From DTU089 sp002440045 (GTDB lineage Bacteria; Bacillota; Clostridia; Oscillospirales; Acutalibacteraceae), in assembly GCA_937885695.1 (NCBI GenBank), contig CALABP010000080.1:1-23037 (forward strand): a DNA stretch of 23,037 bases, in the 5' to 3' direction. The position numbers were made by a program, and so were the translations under genes. The notes under the pieces were generated by a model. It was not told the DNA's origin, did not search any database, and saw nothing but the letters and a program-made list of their open reading frames with translations. Shown one piece after another: positions 15,329 to 22,270 of the stretch; positions within the stretch are counted from its first letter, which is position 1; every line of letters begins with the position of its first letter.

Positions 15329-15362
15329 AAATTGAAAGCCGCGCTGCCGCCGCTTTCAATTT
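15329..15362 (+). other. Perfect 11-bp stem-loop in the tRNA-Leu precursor leader
   Basis: AAATTGAAAGC (15329-15339) pairs perfectly with GCTTTCAATTT (15352-15362) around a GC-rich 12-nt loop. It occupies nearly all of the leader between the predicted start site and the mature tRNA 5' end at 15369. It could instead be a weak terminator for glyA, but it has no U-tract. Confidence 0.6.
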
Positions 15363-15368
15363 ATATAT

Positions 15369-15453
15369 GCGGGTATGGTGGAATTGGCAGACACGCAAGA
15401 TTTAGGTTCTTGTGCCGCAAGGCATACAGGTTCGACCCCTGCTACCCGCACCA
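15369..15453 (+). tRNA. tRNA-Leu (anticodon UAG)
   Basis: The acceptor stem GCGGGTA (15369-15375) pairs with TACCCGC (15443-15449), followed by discriminator A and an encoded CCA (15451-15453). The anticodon stem CAAGA/TCTTG encloses the loop TTTAGGT, with anticodon TAG at 15403-15405, which reads CUA and other CUN leucine codons. The extra stem-containing variable arm (TGCCGCAAGGCA) marks a class II tRNA. The T-loop GGTTCGACCCC is standard. It has its own promoter and terminator. A probably acquired resistance-type gene follows immediately, so the 3' end may have served as an insertion point. Confidence 0.97.
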
Positions 15454-15458
15454 TAATG

Positions 15459-15495
15459 CCACCGTAATTTTGATAGAATTACGGTGGACTTTTTT
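15459..15495 (+). terminator. Intrinsic terminator of tRNA-Leu
   Basis: A perfect 11-bp stem pairs CCACCGTAATT (15459-15469) with AATTACGGTGG (15477-15487) around a 7-nt loop, followed by ACTTTTTT. It begins 6 nt after the tRNA CCA. A further 10-bp inverted repeat (15450-15459 with 15514-15523) encloses it. Confidence 0.88.
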
Positions 15496-15499
15496 GTTA

Positions 15500-15528
15500 T
15501 TGTTTGATGGGCTGCATTATGGTAAAAT
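15500..15528 (+). promoter_or_regulatory. Possible promoter of the Vat/CatB-like gene
   Basis: TTGTTT (15500-15505), a 17-nt spacer and TAAAAT (15523-15528) precede the ATG by about 37 nt. The -35 match is only moderate. Confidence 0.45.
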
Positions 15529-15564
15529 AATTTCGACAAATCGGAATTTGAAGAGGTAGTTAAG

Positions 15565-16206
15565 ATGAAAGACGGAAAACACCCAAACCCCAATACAATC
15601 CATCCAATTGCAGGGTATGATAAAGAAATATATGTGAAGCCGACGATTACAAATCCGAATATTATTGTCGGGGACTTTACTTATATTGCCGATTCGGATT
15701 TTGAAAGTCATGTTTCACATTTGTACGAGTGGAATGATGACAAACTCATCATCGGGAAGTTCTGTCAAATCGCCGCCGGCGTTGAGTTTGTGATGAACGG
15801 CGCAAACCATCAGATGAACGCTGTTTCAACATTCCCGTTCTATACCTTGGAGGGATGGGAAATGTCGCCGCCTGCAAAAACGGATCTGCCCTTAAAAGGA
15901 GATACCGTTATCCAAAACGATGTTTGGATCGGGCAAAATTCGGTAATCCTTCCCGGCGTTCACATTGGAGATGGTGCAATCATTGGTGCAAACAGTGTTG
16001 TGGGAAGTGATGTTGCACCATATACAAAGGTCGTTGGGAATCCCGCAAGAGCGATTCAAAAGCGCTTTGACGATGAACTGATTGAATTGCTGCTGAGATT
16101 CAAGTGGTGGGATAGGAGCATTGACGAAATCAACCGGCTGATTCCAATCTTGACTTGCAGTGATTTGGATAAAGTGAAAGCTGAAATCAAAAAGCAATTA
16201 GGCTGA
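15565..16206 (+). CDS. Vat/CatB-type xenobiotic O-acetyltransferase (streptogramin A or chloramphenicol class)
   Basis: This 213-aa protein is a left-handed beta-helix hexapeptide acetyltransferase of the XAT family. DKLIIGKFCQIAAGVEFVMN (59-78) leads into GANHQMN, with the catalytic histidine at residue 82, the same place as in Vat enzymes from memory of that family. Hexapeptide turns follow (IQNDVWIGQNSVILPGVHIG, DGAIIGANSVVGSDVAPYTK), then VVGNPARAIQKRF and the C-terminal KWWDRSIDEI helix. Members acetylate streptogramin A or chloramphenicol, or other hydroxyl compounds; the substrate cannot be fixed by eye. The ATG at 15565 has a GAGG RBS. Codon use differs from its neighbours: of 14 leucines, 5 are TTG, 5 CTG and only 1 CTT, whereas glyA strongly prefers CTT. 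With flanking inverted repeats this suggests recent acquisition next to the tRNA gene. Confidence 0.85.
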   Translation: MKDGKHPNPNTIHPIAGYDKEIYVKPTITNPNIIVGDFTYIADSDFESHVSHLYEWNDDKLIIGKFCQIAAGVEFVMNGANHQMNAVSTFPFYTLEGWEMSPPAKTDLPLKGDTVIQNDVWIGQNSVILPGVHIGDGAIIGANSVVGSDVAPYTKVVGNPARAIQKRFDDELIELLLRFKWWDRSIDEINRLIPILTCSDLDKVKAEIKKQLG

Positions 16207-16257
16207 TAAATTCCGGTTTGTCGGGACGGTTTAAACGCTTGGTTTACGCCTACAGAT

Positions 16258-16280
16258 GTGCAGTTGGTGAAAAACTGCAC
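16258..16280. repeat. 8-bp stem-loop downstream of the acetyltransferase gene
   Basis: GTGCAGTT (16258-16265) pairs with AACTGCAC (16273-16280) around a 7-nt loop. Two related stretches follow it: CTGCACCCCT (16274-16283) and TTGCACCCCC (16296-16305). The remainder of the 272-nt gap holds a terminator and nothing coding. Confidence 0.5.
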
Positions 16281-16341
16281 CCCTCTGAACCGAAGTTGCA
16301 CCCCCTTTAATGGTTTCTGTCAAAATTACGGTTCTTTGCCA

Positions 16342-16384
16342 AAAACAAACGGCAATCCCTCTGGGGAGATTGCCGTTTGTTTTT
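16342..16384. terminator. Strong bidirectional terminator between the acetyltransferase and PLC-like genes
   Basis: A 16-bp stem of AAAACAAACGGCAATC (16342-16357) pairs with GATTGCCGTTTGTTTT (16368-16383), loop CCCTCTGGGGA-like. T residues follow on the plus strand and A residues precede on the other side, so it can work in both directions between convergent genes. Confidence 0.85.
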
Positions 16385-16478
16385 ATTGATTAGCAATTGA
16401 TGACCACCGTTCTGCCGGAAAAAAAGGGACACTTTAGTCATCGGTTTATTAATGGCTAAATTGTTAGATAGTTTCCGA

Positions 16479-17129
16479 TTAATCAAAAATCCCCGAATCT
16501 TTAAATTCAATCGGCAAAAGCTGTGAAGTTACGGTGATAAAATTGTCGATAATTTCGGGGGTGACGTATTTGAAATCTGTTTTTTCAAATGTCGGGTTTT
16601 CATAAAGCTCTGAAACGTCGCGCTGGCGGGCGGCTATAACGCCTTTTTCGTACCATTCGGGGTAGCTTTCGCAAAACGGTTTGCATTTTTTAAAAAGCTC
16701 AAACGAGGGACTTGTATTCTTTGAAAGAAACATCATATCGACGGTGTTTCTTTCAAACGAATAGCGCTTTCTTACATCATCATGCGTACGAAAATCGCCG
16801 TATTTATCTTCTATCGGCTTGAAAATATTTTTTGCAAAAATGCTGTCTTCAAAAAGATGTATGCTGTAAGCGAGGAAAAATGCGCGCTTTTTCTCGTCCT
16901 TTTCGTTTTTTACAAAGGTGTTGTAAACATATTTATAGTCGCAATCGGTCTTACTAAGCTCCTTTGCAAAGTGGGTAACGCTCGACGGCGGAATATATTG
17001 CCCCGAAACGCCCGTCGGCATTCCGCAATCGGGCGCTATTGTGCCTATAAGAAAATATTCGAGGTTTGTGTTATAAAGCTTGTCAATAAATGTGTCAACA
17101 ACCCTGAAGTGGTTTATCCAAGTCGGCAT
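16479..17129 (-). CDS. Zinc-dependent phospholipase C-like protein
   Basis: This 216-aa protein resembles the zinc-dependent PLC/alpha-toxin-N superfamily proteins that are common as small unsecreted proteins in Clostridia. The N-terminal MPTWINHFRV places a histidine at residue 7. The LIGTIAPDCG segment carries D34, VTHF carries H53, and the SIHLFEDSIF segment carries H91 and D95. Together these form a plausible metal-binding set. There is no signal peptide, so activity on extracellular lipids is doubtful and the true substrate is unknown. The ATG at 17129 follows a GAAGGGAG RBS. It lies 83 nt downstream of the dockerin-protein gene on the same strand, without a clear terminator between, and may be co-transcribed. 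Confidence 0.72.
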   Translation of the reverse strand: MPTWINHFRVVDTFIDKLYNTNLEYFLIGTIAPDCGMPTGVSGQYIPPSSVTHFAKELSKTDCDYKYVYNTFVKNEKDEKKRAFFLAYSIHLFEDSIFAKNIFKPIEDKYGDFRTHDDVRKRYSFERNTVDMMFLSKNTSPSFELFKKCKPFCESYPEWYEKGVIAARQRDVSELYENPTFEKTDFKYVTPEIIDNFITVTSQLLPIEFKDSGIFD

Positions 17130-17212
17130 ATGCGCTCCCTTCTATGATTTAAAGAAAATAAAAACCGGAACGGTAAAAGTTTTTTATATGTGTTCCAGAG
17201 GTCTGTGCATTT

Positions 17213-19072
17213 TCAGATTTCCGGCACAATTCCCGAAAAGACGGCTTTTTCAAATGCCGAAATGTCAAGCGCGTCGAGCGTGCCGTCATAATACATATCG
17301 GCATTTTCAAGGTATTGCGCGCTCAAAGCGAGGTTAACGGCGTTCTGATAATCGTTTTCGTCAACAACGCCGTCGCCGTTTGTCTCGCCGAGATTATGCA
17401 CGCTGTAGCCCATCGCGGCGCCGCCGTGCGTTATCTTTAAAACGGGCGCGGGGTCAGAAACGCTCGGTGAAAGCGTCGGGAAAGCGCCGTCTTTGTTTGT
17501 GTCCTGATACCACACAAGCGAGTCGTTTTCGCCTAAGTGTTGAAGCTCATAAGCTATTTCGCCGCTTTTAAGCTCTTTAGCCGTAACTTTTCTTGCTTTT
17601 GCATATTGTGAAACATATGCGCCGACATAAGGTTCATTTTCGCCTGTATAAAAATTGTCTTGAAGGCGGCCTATGAGAGTGCCGTCTGCTTTTCCGACAA
17701 TGGCGGCTCCGGTGCAAGAGCCTATGCTAAGGCACTGCTTCACAAGTCCGAAATGGCCGTTGTTAAAATAGCCGACAACGCCGCCGGAGGTGGACTGAGG
17801 CGTTGAAACCTCGCCCGTGAAAAGGCAGTCTGTAATGTGAACATAGTCGCGCATCCAGCCCATAATGCCGCCGGAATAGCTTGCGGGCGCGTTTGTTACG
17901 GTGATTTTTCCGCTGTAGTGTGAGCGCAAGATGTCAACAGTGCCCTTCTCTTGCGGGGCGGCGCCGACAATGCCGCCGCAGTAATAATACGGGAAGTTTT
18001 TGCTGCTGCCGGTTACCATTATATTAACAGAAGAATTGACGTTTTCTATAACCGCTCTGCCCCAAATTTCTGCCGCAACGCCGCCTATTATGCCGATGCT
18101 GTTCTGACTTCCGTCGGAAACAATTTCGCCGTCAACCGAAAGATTTTTTATCGTTCCGCCCTCAACAGAGCCGAAAAGCCCCGTGTTATAGGGCGCGCTC
18201 TTTACAAGAGAAAGCCCCTTTATCGAATAGCCGTTTCCGTCGAAAATTCCGCGGAAAGAGGAGCCGCCTTTGCCGATGATTACGCTTTCAAAACCTTCTT
18301 TAACGGTGCCGCCGAGGTCGATTGACGAAACAAGCTTGGCGTCGATATAGCCGTCGCCGCTGTTTACGGCTTCAGCAAAGCTGTAAAGCTCTTCGGCATT
18401 TCTGATTCTGACAGTTTCAATAACCCTGACTGTAAATTCGCGGATTGCATTGTAGTTTGTGAAGCTGCCTGTTTCTTTGTCGGCTGCGTAGTCGGTACTC
18501 GAAGTATAAGAATACACGGTTATTGTGCAAGTGCCTGCCGTTTTGCCCGTAATCTTTCCCGCGGTGAACCCCACCGAGGCAATCGAAGAGTCGCTTGACA
18601 CAAAGCGCTTTACATCGGTTGAGTTTTCGGGATAGAGTGTAACGGTAGAGCCGAGGTCAAAGGTGTCTGCCACTCTTACCGGGATAAAGCTCGGCGCGGT
18701 TGAGTCTATACGCTCGGCTTTTGAGTAAACATATACAGTTTTGGTAGCAATCACTTTACCCGATTTTTTTGAATAAGCAGAAATTTTGCATGAACCGATT
18801 TTTTTAAAAGCGGCAATGTGGGTGTCGCTGTCAATTTCTATAATTGTATCGTCAGCCGACTCGAAATAATAAGCCGACGGGTCGTCGTAGCCCGAGACTT
18901 TAATCTTAAAGCTTTCGCCGATAAAAATTCTTAAAGGTAAAGCCGAGCCGTCTTCAAGGACTATCTTTGACGCGGCAAACGCCGTAATGCATAAAGATGA
19001 GAAAAGCAAGACAGCCGTAAGAAGCGTTGCCAAAAGCTTTGTAAAGTGAAAAGACGGTTTCTTCTTTTTCAT
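17213..19072 (-). CDS. Secreted protein with Big2-like and GLUG-type repeats and a C-terminal dockerin-like module
   Basis: This 619-aa protein has a clear signal peptide, with a lysine-rich start, hydrophobic core and ITAFAAS cleavage region (about 1-34). One or two immunoglobulin-like Big2-type domains span about 35-215; the GKITGKTAGTCTITVYSY segment is typical. From about 220 to 490 there is a beta-helical region with GLUG-like repeats (GIFDGNGYSIKGLSL, GLFGSVEGGTIKNL, GGIVGA, GGIMGW, GGVVGYFNNG). The last approximately 55 residues resemble a type I dockerin. A first calcium loop is good (NGDGVVDENDYQNAV) and a second is weaker (YYDGTLDALDISAFEKAV). A dockerin would attach the protein to a cohesin-bearing scaffold or the cell surface. 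No catalytic domain is evident, so a binding or structural role is inferred. It has its own promoter and a GGGAGGT RBS. Confidence 0.82.
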   Translation of the reverse strand: MKKKKPSFHFTKLLATLLTAVLLFSSLCITAFAASKIVLEDGSALPLRIFIGESFKIKVSGYDDPSAYYFESADDTIIEIDSDTHIAAFKKIGSCKISAYSKKSGKVIATKTVYVYSKAERIDSTAPSFIPVRVADTFDLGSTVTLYPENSTDVKRFVSSDSSIASVGFTAGKITGKTAGTCTITVYSYTSSTDYAADKETGSFTNYNAIREFTVRVIETVRIRNAEELYSFAEAVNSGDGYIDAKLVSSIDLGGTVKEGFESVIIGKGGSSFRGIFDGNGYSIKGLSLVKSAPYNTGLFGSVEGGTIKNLSVDGEIVSDGSQNSIGIIGGVAAEIWGRAVIENVNSSVNIMVTGSSKNFPYYYCGGIVGAAPQEKGTVDILRSHYSGKITVTNAPASYSGGIMGWMRDYVHITDCLFTGEVSTPQSTSGGVVGYFNNGHFGLVKQCLSIGSCTGAAIVGKADGTLIGRLQDNFYTGENEPYVGAYVSQYAKARKVTAKELKSGEIAYELQHLGENDSLVWYQDTNKDGAFPTLSPSVSDPAPVLKITHGGAAMGYSVHNLGETNGDGVVDENDYQNAVNLALSAQYLENADMYYDGTLDALDISAFEKAVFSGIVPEI

Positions 19073-19100
19073 TGTGACCTCCCAAGGTTTTGATAAAAAT

Positions 19101-19129
19101 ATTTTAACACAGCTGAAAATTCAATTCAA
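19101..19129 (-). promoter_or_regulatory. Promoter of the dockerin-protein gene
   Basis: On the minus strand TTGAAT (19129-19124), a 17-nt spacer and TAAAAT (19106-19101), about 29 nt before the ATG. The leader is short. Confidence 0.65.
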
Positions 19130-19142
19130 CACTTAAAAAATG

Positions 19143-19362
19143 GGCTGTAAAAAAAGTCCAGACCGCAAAAAGCAAAGAAATGATAATTTAATGCTTTTTG
19201 CTATGAATTAATCTCACCCTCGGAGTACCTTTGTACGCCGTCGGGCAAGTGCTAAACGCCGAAAACGGCGTTTAGCATTCGATTAATTCATTCTGAACGT
19301 TTTTTCCAAGCCCCTTTTCCATATAAAATTGTGTGGAGGCTGTAAAAAGTTTTTTTACAGCC
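19143..19362. repeat. Non-coding multi-hairpin element bounded by 13-bp inverted repeats
   Basis: GGCTGTAAAAAAA (19143-19155) and TTTTTTTACAGCC (19350-19362) bound about 220 bp with no gene. Inside are several paired elements. GCAAAAAGCA (19165-19174) pairs with TGCTTTTTGC (19192-19201). An outer 11-bp stem pairs ATGAATTAATC (19203-19213) with GATTAATTCAT (19281-19291). That stem encloses two hairpins, CGGaGTAC/GTACgCCG (19221-19240) and GCTAAACGCCG/CGGCGTTTAGC with an AAAA loop (19251-19276). The result is a three-way-junction layout. It could be a MITE-like repeat or a structured RNA. This accounts for almost all of the 298-nt intergenic gap. Confidence 0.6.
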
Positions 19363-19366
19363 TCCA
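19334..19366. terminator. Terminator hairpin after nadE
   Basis: A 15-bp stem pairs TGGAGGCTGTAAAAA (19334-19348) with TTTTTACAGCCTCCA (19352-19366) around a 3-nt loop. It begins 4 nt past the nadE stop codon on the minus strand. The following minus-strand sequence is only moderately T-rich. It shares its arm with the right boundary of the element at 19143-19362. Confidence 0.65.
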
Positions 19367-19370
19367 AATT

Positions 19371-20108
19371 TTACGGCTCATACGGGAACACGGGCATAAG
19401 CTGAAGCTTAAAAAGATTTGCCTTGTGCATACGGTCGATTTTTTCTTTTGTTTTTTCGTCCTCGCAAACGCCGGTTCTTATGTATTTGTCAAGCACGGCA
19501 TAAGTAAAGCCGAGGTTATCTTCGTCGGTTTTGCCGCAAAGACCGTCAATCGGCACTTTTTCAACAAACATTTCGGGTAACCCGAGCTCTCTGCCGAGGG
19601 CTTTAACCTCTTGTACGGTGAGCTTTGAAAGAGGTGAAAAATCACCGGCACCGTCGCCGTAGCGCGTTGCGTAACCGACCCAGTCCTCAGAAAGATTGCA
19701 GGTATTTGCAACTCTTCCGTTTACGCTTTGCGAAACGGCATAAACAGCCGCCATACGAAGCCGCGGCGCAAGATTGATTTCTGCCTGGCGCGAAAGCTCA
19801 ATGCCCGAATTTTCAAGCTGGCTTACAAGACCCGAAAAAGAGTCCTTAATATTAACCGTAACAGCTTTGATTCCGAGATGCTTTGCAAGCGCGATTGAAA
19901 CGTCAATGTCAAACTGCTCGCCGTTGGGCATCATTACGCCGACAACGTTTTCTTTGCCGAGCGCCTCGACAAGAAGCGCCGCCGTTACGGAGCTGTCTTT
20001 GCCGCCCGAAATTCCGAGAACGCCTTTGCAGCCGTCGCCGTTTTCTTTGAACCAGTTTTTAATCCATAAAACAAGCTCTTCTTTAACTTTTTTAGCATCA
20101 AATTCCAT
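19371..20108 (-). CDS. nadE: NAD+ synthetase, ammonia-dependent short form
   Basis: This 245-aa enzyme amidates nicotinic acid adenine dinucleotide to NAD+, using ATP and ammonia. The PP-loop motif GISGGKDSSVTAALL (32-46) and the later NTCNLSEDWVGYATRYGDGAGDFSPLSKLTVQEV segment, positioned near 155-190, are diagnostic. It lacks an N-terminal glutaminase domain, so it depends on free ammonia or a separate amidotransferase. The frame extends upstream to 20138, but the ATG at 20108 is preferred because GGAGG sits 7 nt upstream and the extension would overlap the preceding gene. The RBS lies inside the last codons of the YbaK-like gene, whose stop is 2 nt before this ATG, so the genes are coupled. 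Together with nadB and nadC it covers both ends of NAD synthesis in this window. Confidence 0.95.
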   Translation of the reverse strand: MEFDAKKVKEELVLWIKNWFKENGDGCKGVLGISGGKDSSVTAALLVEALGKENVVGVMMPNGEQFDIDVSIALAKHLGIKAVTVNIKDSFSGLVSQLENSGIELSRQAEINLAPRLRMAAVYAVSQSVNGRVANTCNLSEDWVGYATRYGDGAGDFSPLSKLTVQEVKALGRELGLPEMFVEKVPIDGLCGKTDEDNLGFTYAVLDKYIRTGVCEDEKTKEKIDRMHKANLFKLQLMPVFPYEP

Positions 20109-20110
20109 AT

Positions 20111-20593
20111 TTATTCCTCCGTTTCGGGTAATTTGCAAACATCAACGCGGCTTACGGCGTTTGCGTATTTATAAAGCTCGTCGGGCGTAAGCTCAATTGC
20201 ACTGTTGGAGCTTCCGCAAGCGGGAAAAACCGTTTCAAAGCGATAGACAGAGCTGTCAATATATGTCTTGACGCCTGCTGGAACGGCAAACGGGCAAACC
20301 CCGCCGACGGCGTGGCCTGTTTCCTCCAAAACCTCGTCGGGTGTGAGCATTTTTGCTTTTACAAGAAAAGTATGCCTGAATTTTGCGTTGTCTATTTTAG
20401 CGTCGCCCGCCGAAACAACAAGAAAAGCCGAGCCGTCTTTCCCTCTGAACGACAGCGTTTTTGCAATGCGTTTGCCCTCAACGTTCAAAGCCTTTGCGGC
20501 AAGCTCCACCGTTGCGCTTGAAACGTCAAATTCAAGAATTTTGCCGTCAAGCCCGAAGCCTTTAAAATACTCTCTTACCTTTTCTATAGCCAT
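20111..20593 (-). CDS. YbaK/EbsC-family aminoacyl-tRNA deacylase-like protein
   Basis: This 160-aa protein matches the YbaK/ProX editing-domain family, which hydrolyses mischarged Cys-tRNA(Pro) or related products in trans. The family pattern includes the N-terminal VREYFKGFGLDGKILEFD, then SATVELAAKALNVEGKRIAKTL with the conserved lysine near 46, FRGKDGSAFLVVSAGD, and the GHAVGGVCPFAVP glycine-rich loop near 100-112. The frame is open to 20650. The ATG at 20593 is chosen because a GGCGGTGG purine-rich RBS precedes it and the domain begins there. It is the first gene of a two-gene operon with nadE. The exact tRNA substrate is not predictable from sequence. Confidence 0.88.
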   Translation of the reverse strand: MAIEKVREYFKGFGLDGKILEFDVSSATVELAAKALNVEGKRIAKTLSFRGKDGSAFLVVSAGDAKIDNAKFRHTFLVKAKMLTPDEVLEETGHAVGGVCPFAVPAGVKTYIDSSVYRFETVFPACGSSNSAIELTPDELYKYANAVSRVDVCKLPETEE

Positions 20594-20621
20594 TTTGCCA
20601 CCGCCTTGAAAATTTTTCATT

Positions 20622-20650
20622 ATTTTAACTCTATACCGTGATAATTTCAA
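20622..20650 (-). promoter_or_regulatory. Promoter of the YbaK-like gene and nadE
   Basis: On the minus strand TTGAAA (20650-20645), a 17-nt spacer and TAAAAT (20627-20622), about 29 nt before the ATG at 20593. Confidence 0.7.
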
Positions 20651-20669
20651 TATTTATTTTTAAAATATA

Positions 20670-20697
20670 TTGAAAGATTTTAAAAATAAGATATAAT
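20670..20697 (+). promoter_or_regulatory. Promoter of galT
   Basis: TTGAAA (20670-20675), a 16-nt spacer and a perfect TATAAT (20692-20697), about 34 nt before the ATG. The divergent promoter of the YbaK-nadE operon starts about 20 bp away, so the two back-to-back promoters are close enough to influence each other. Confidence 0.7.
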
Positions 20698-20730
20698 AAT
20701 CTCTGAATTATTTTTTGTGGCGGTGTGTCT

Positions 20731-22236
20731 ATGAATATCAACAAAGCTGTAAAATCGCTCGTGTTTTATGCCGAAAAAGAAGGGCTTATTGAAAAAGAGG
20801 ACGAAAATTTTTCAATAAACAGAATACTTGAAGCGTTGGGGCTTGACTCGTTTGAGGATTGCGGAGTTTATGACAATAAAGACCTTGAAGCACTTTTGGC
20901 TGAAATTCTTGATTTTGCGTGCGAAAACGGTCTGTGTGAAAATTCCACCGTTTACAGGGACCTTTTCGATACAAAAATTATGGGGCTTTTAGTAAACAGA
21001 CCGTCGGAGATTATAAAGCACTTTTACGGGGAATATGAAAAATCGCCGAAAGCGGCAACCGAGTATTTTTATCATCTTTCAAGAAAGTCCGACTATATCC
21101 GCGAATACCGCGTTAAAAACGACGTTAAGTGGGTAACTCATACCGACTACGGCGATATAGACATAACAATTAACCTTTCAAAGCCCGAAAAAGACCCCCG
21201 CGCAATTGCGGCGGCGCTTAAAGCCGGCGTTAAAACATACCCCAAATGTATGCTTTGCCGCGAAAACGAGGGTTATATGGGCAGAATTAACCACCCCGCA
21301 AGACAAAACCACAGAATTATTCCGCTGAATCTTGACGGCGCAAAGTGGTATCTTCAGTATTCGCCATATGTTTACTATAACGAGCACTGCATTGTTTTTG
21401 ACGAAAACCACACGCCCATGAAAATAAGCGAGGACGGGTTCAGAAAGCTTTTTGCTTTTATTAAAATGTTCCCGCACTATTTTGTCGGCTCAAATTCAGA
21501 TTTGCCTATTGCGGGTGGCTCCATTCTCACGCACGAGCATTTTCAGGGCGGCAACTACACATTTGCAATGGCAAAAGCGCCTGTTGAAGAAAAGCTTTGT
21601 TTTGACGGCTTTTCCGACATTGAAGCCGGAATTGTAAAATGGCCCATGTCGGTAATAAGGCTTCGCGGCGAAAACAGCGACAGACTTTGCGAGCTTTCGG
21701 GAAAAATTCTTGAAAAATGGCGCTCGTATACCGATGAAGAGGCGTTCATTCTTGCCGAGACCGACGGCGTTGTGCACAACACAATTACGCCGATTGCGCG
21801 CTTCAGAGACGGAAAATATGAAATCGACCTTGTTTTAAGAAACAACATCACAACAAAAGAATGCCCCGATGGATTTTATCATCCGCACCCCGAATATCAT
21901 CACATAAAAAAAGAGAATATCGGGCTTATAGAGGTTATGGGTCTCGCGGTGCTCCCCGCAAGGCTTAAATCCGAAATGGCAGAGCTAAAGCGGGCAATGC
22001 TTGCGGGCGAAAAGCTTGAAGATAACGAAAAAATCTCAAAGCACGCCGCATGGGCATACGAAATAATGAAAAACCACACGCTCACAGAAGATAATTGCGA
22101 CGAAATTTTGCAGGACGAAATAGGCCGCACGTTTGCAAAAATTCTTGAACAATGCGGCGTGTTCGCAAGAACCGAAAAGGGCAGAGCGTTTTTCAGAAGA
22201 TTTACAGAGTCGGTCGGGGGAGCTGTTAGCTGCTAG
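20731..22236 (+). CDS. galT: UDP-glucose-hexose-1-phosphate uridylyltransferase, class II
   Basis: This 501-aa enzyme exchanges UMP between UDP-glucose and galactose-1-phosphate in the Leloir pathway. It is the long Firmicute class II GalT. Landmarks include KCMLCRENEGYMGRINHPAR (HPARQNH near 188-194), YVYYNEHCIVF, and GGSILTHEHFQGG (about 262-274), which carries the HxH nucleotide-transfer region. A GTG two codons upstream (20725) is possible. The ATG at 20731 is chosen because GGCGGTG upstream acts as the RBS at normal spacing. The last residues, AVSC, and the TAG stop are encoded by the heptanucleotide repeat that begins at 22221, so the original C-terminus may have been altered by repeat insertion. 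No galK or galE is adjacent. Confidence 0.96.
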   Translation: MNINKAVKSLVFYAEKEGLIEKEDENFSINRILEALGLDSFEDCGVYDNKDLEALLAEILDFACENGLCENSTVYRDLFDTKIMGLLVNRPSEIIKHFYGEYEKSPKAATEYFYHLSRKSDYIREYRVKNDVKWVTHTDYGDIDITINLSKPEKDPRAIAAALKAGVKTYPKCMLCRENEGYMGRINHPARQNHRIIPLNLDGAKWYLQYSPYVYYNEHCIVFDENHTPMKISEDGFRKLFAFIKMFPHYFVGSNSDLPIAGGSILTHEHFQGGNYTFAMAKAPVEEKLCFDGFSDIEAGIVKWPMSVIRLRGENSDRLCELSGKILEKWRSYTDEEAFILAETDGVVHNTITPIARFRDGKYEIDLVLRNNITTKECPDGFYHPHPEYHHIKKENIGLIEVMGLAVLPARLKSEMAELKRAMLAGEKLEDNEKISKHAAWAYEIMKNHTLTEDNCDEILQDEIGRTFAKILEQCGVFARTEKGRAFFRRFTESVGGAVSC

Positions 22237-22266
22237 CTACTAGCCGTTAGCTATTAGCTGTTAGCC
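22221..22266. repeat. Heptanucleotide tandem repeat overlapping the galT 3' end
   Basis: Six full heptads plus four bases follow the consensus AGCTGTT (AGCTGTT, AGCTGCT, AGCTACT, AGCCGTT, AGCTATT, AGCTGTT, AGCC). The first two heptads lie inside galT and the second supplies its TAG stop codon. Confidence 0.85.
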
Positions 22267-22270
22267 ATTA

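Larger units (their letters stand above)
15461..16332. repeat. Inverted repeats flanking the Vat/CatB-like gene
   Basis: ACCGTAATTTTGATAG (15461-15476) and CTGTCAAAATTACGGT (16317-16332) are inverted copies matching at 15 of 16 positions. They enclose the acetyltransferase gene in about 870 bp. The left copy is part of the tRNA terminator stem. They may mark the edges of an inserted segment, but no transposase or target duplication is evident. Confidence 0.5.

Noticed and set aside
16207..16341. Integron attC site after the CatB/Vat-like gene
   Set aside because: CatB genes are often integron cassettes, so this was checked. The 8-bp stem at 16258-16280 lacks paired core sites of the GTTRRRY / RYYYAAC type, and no integrase is present.
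16307..16510. 67-aa frame between the acetyltransferase and PLC-like genes
   Set aside because: It crosses the strong bidirectional terminator at 16342-16384 and overlaps the end of the PLC-like gene; no RBS.
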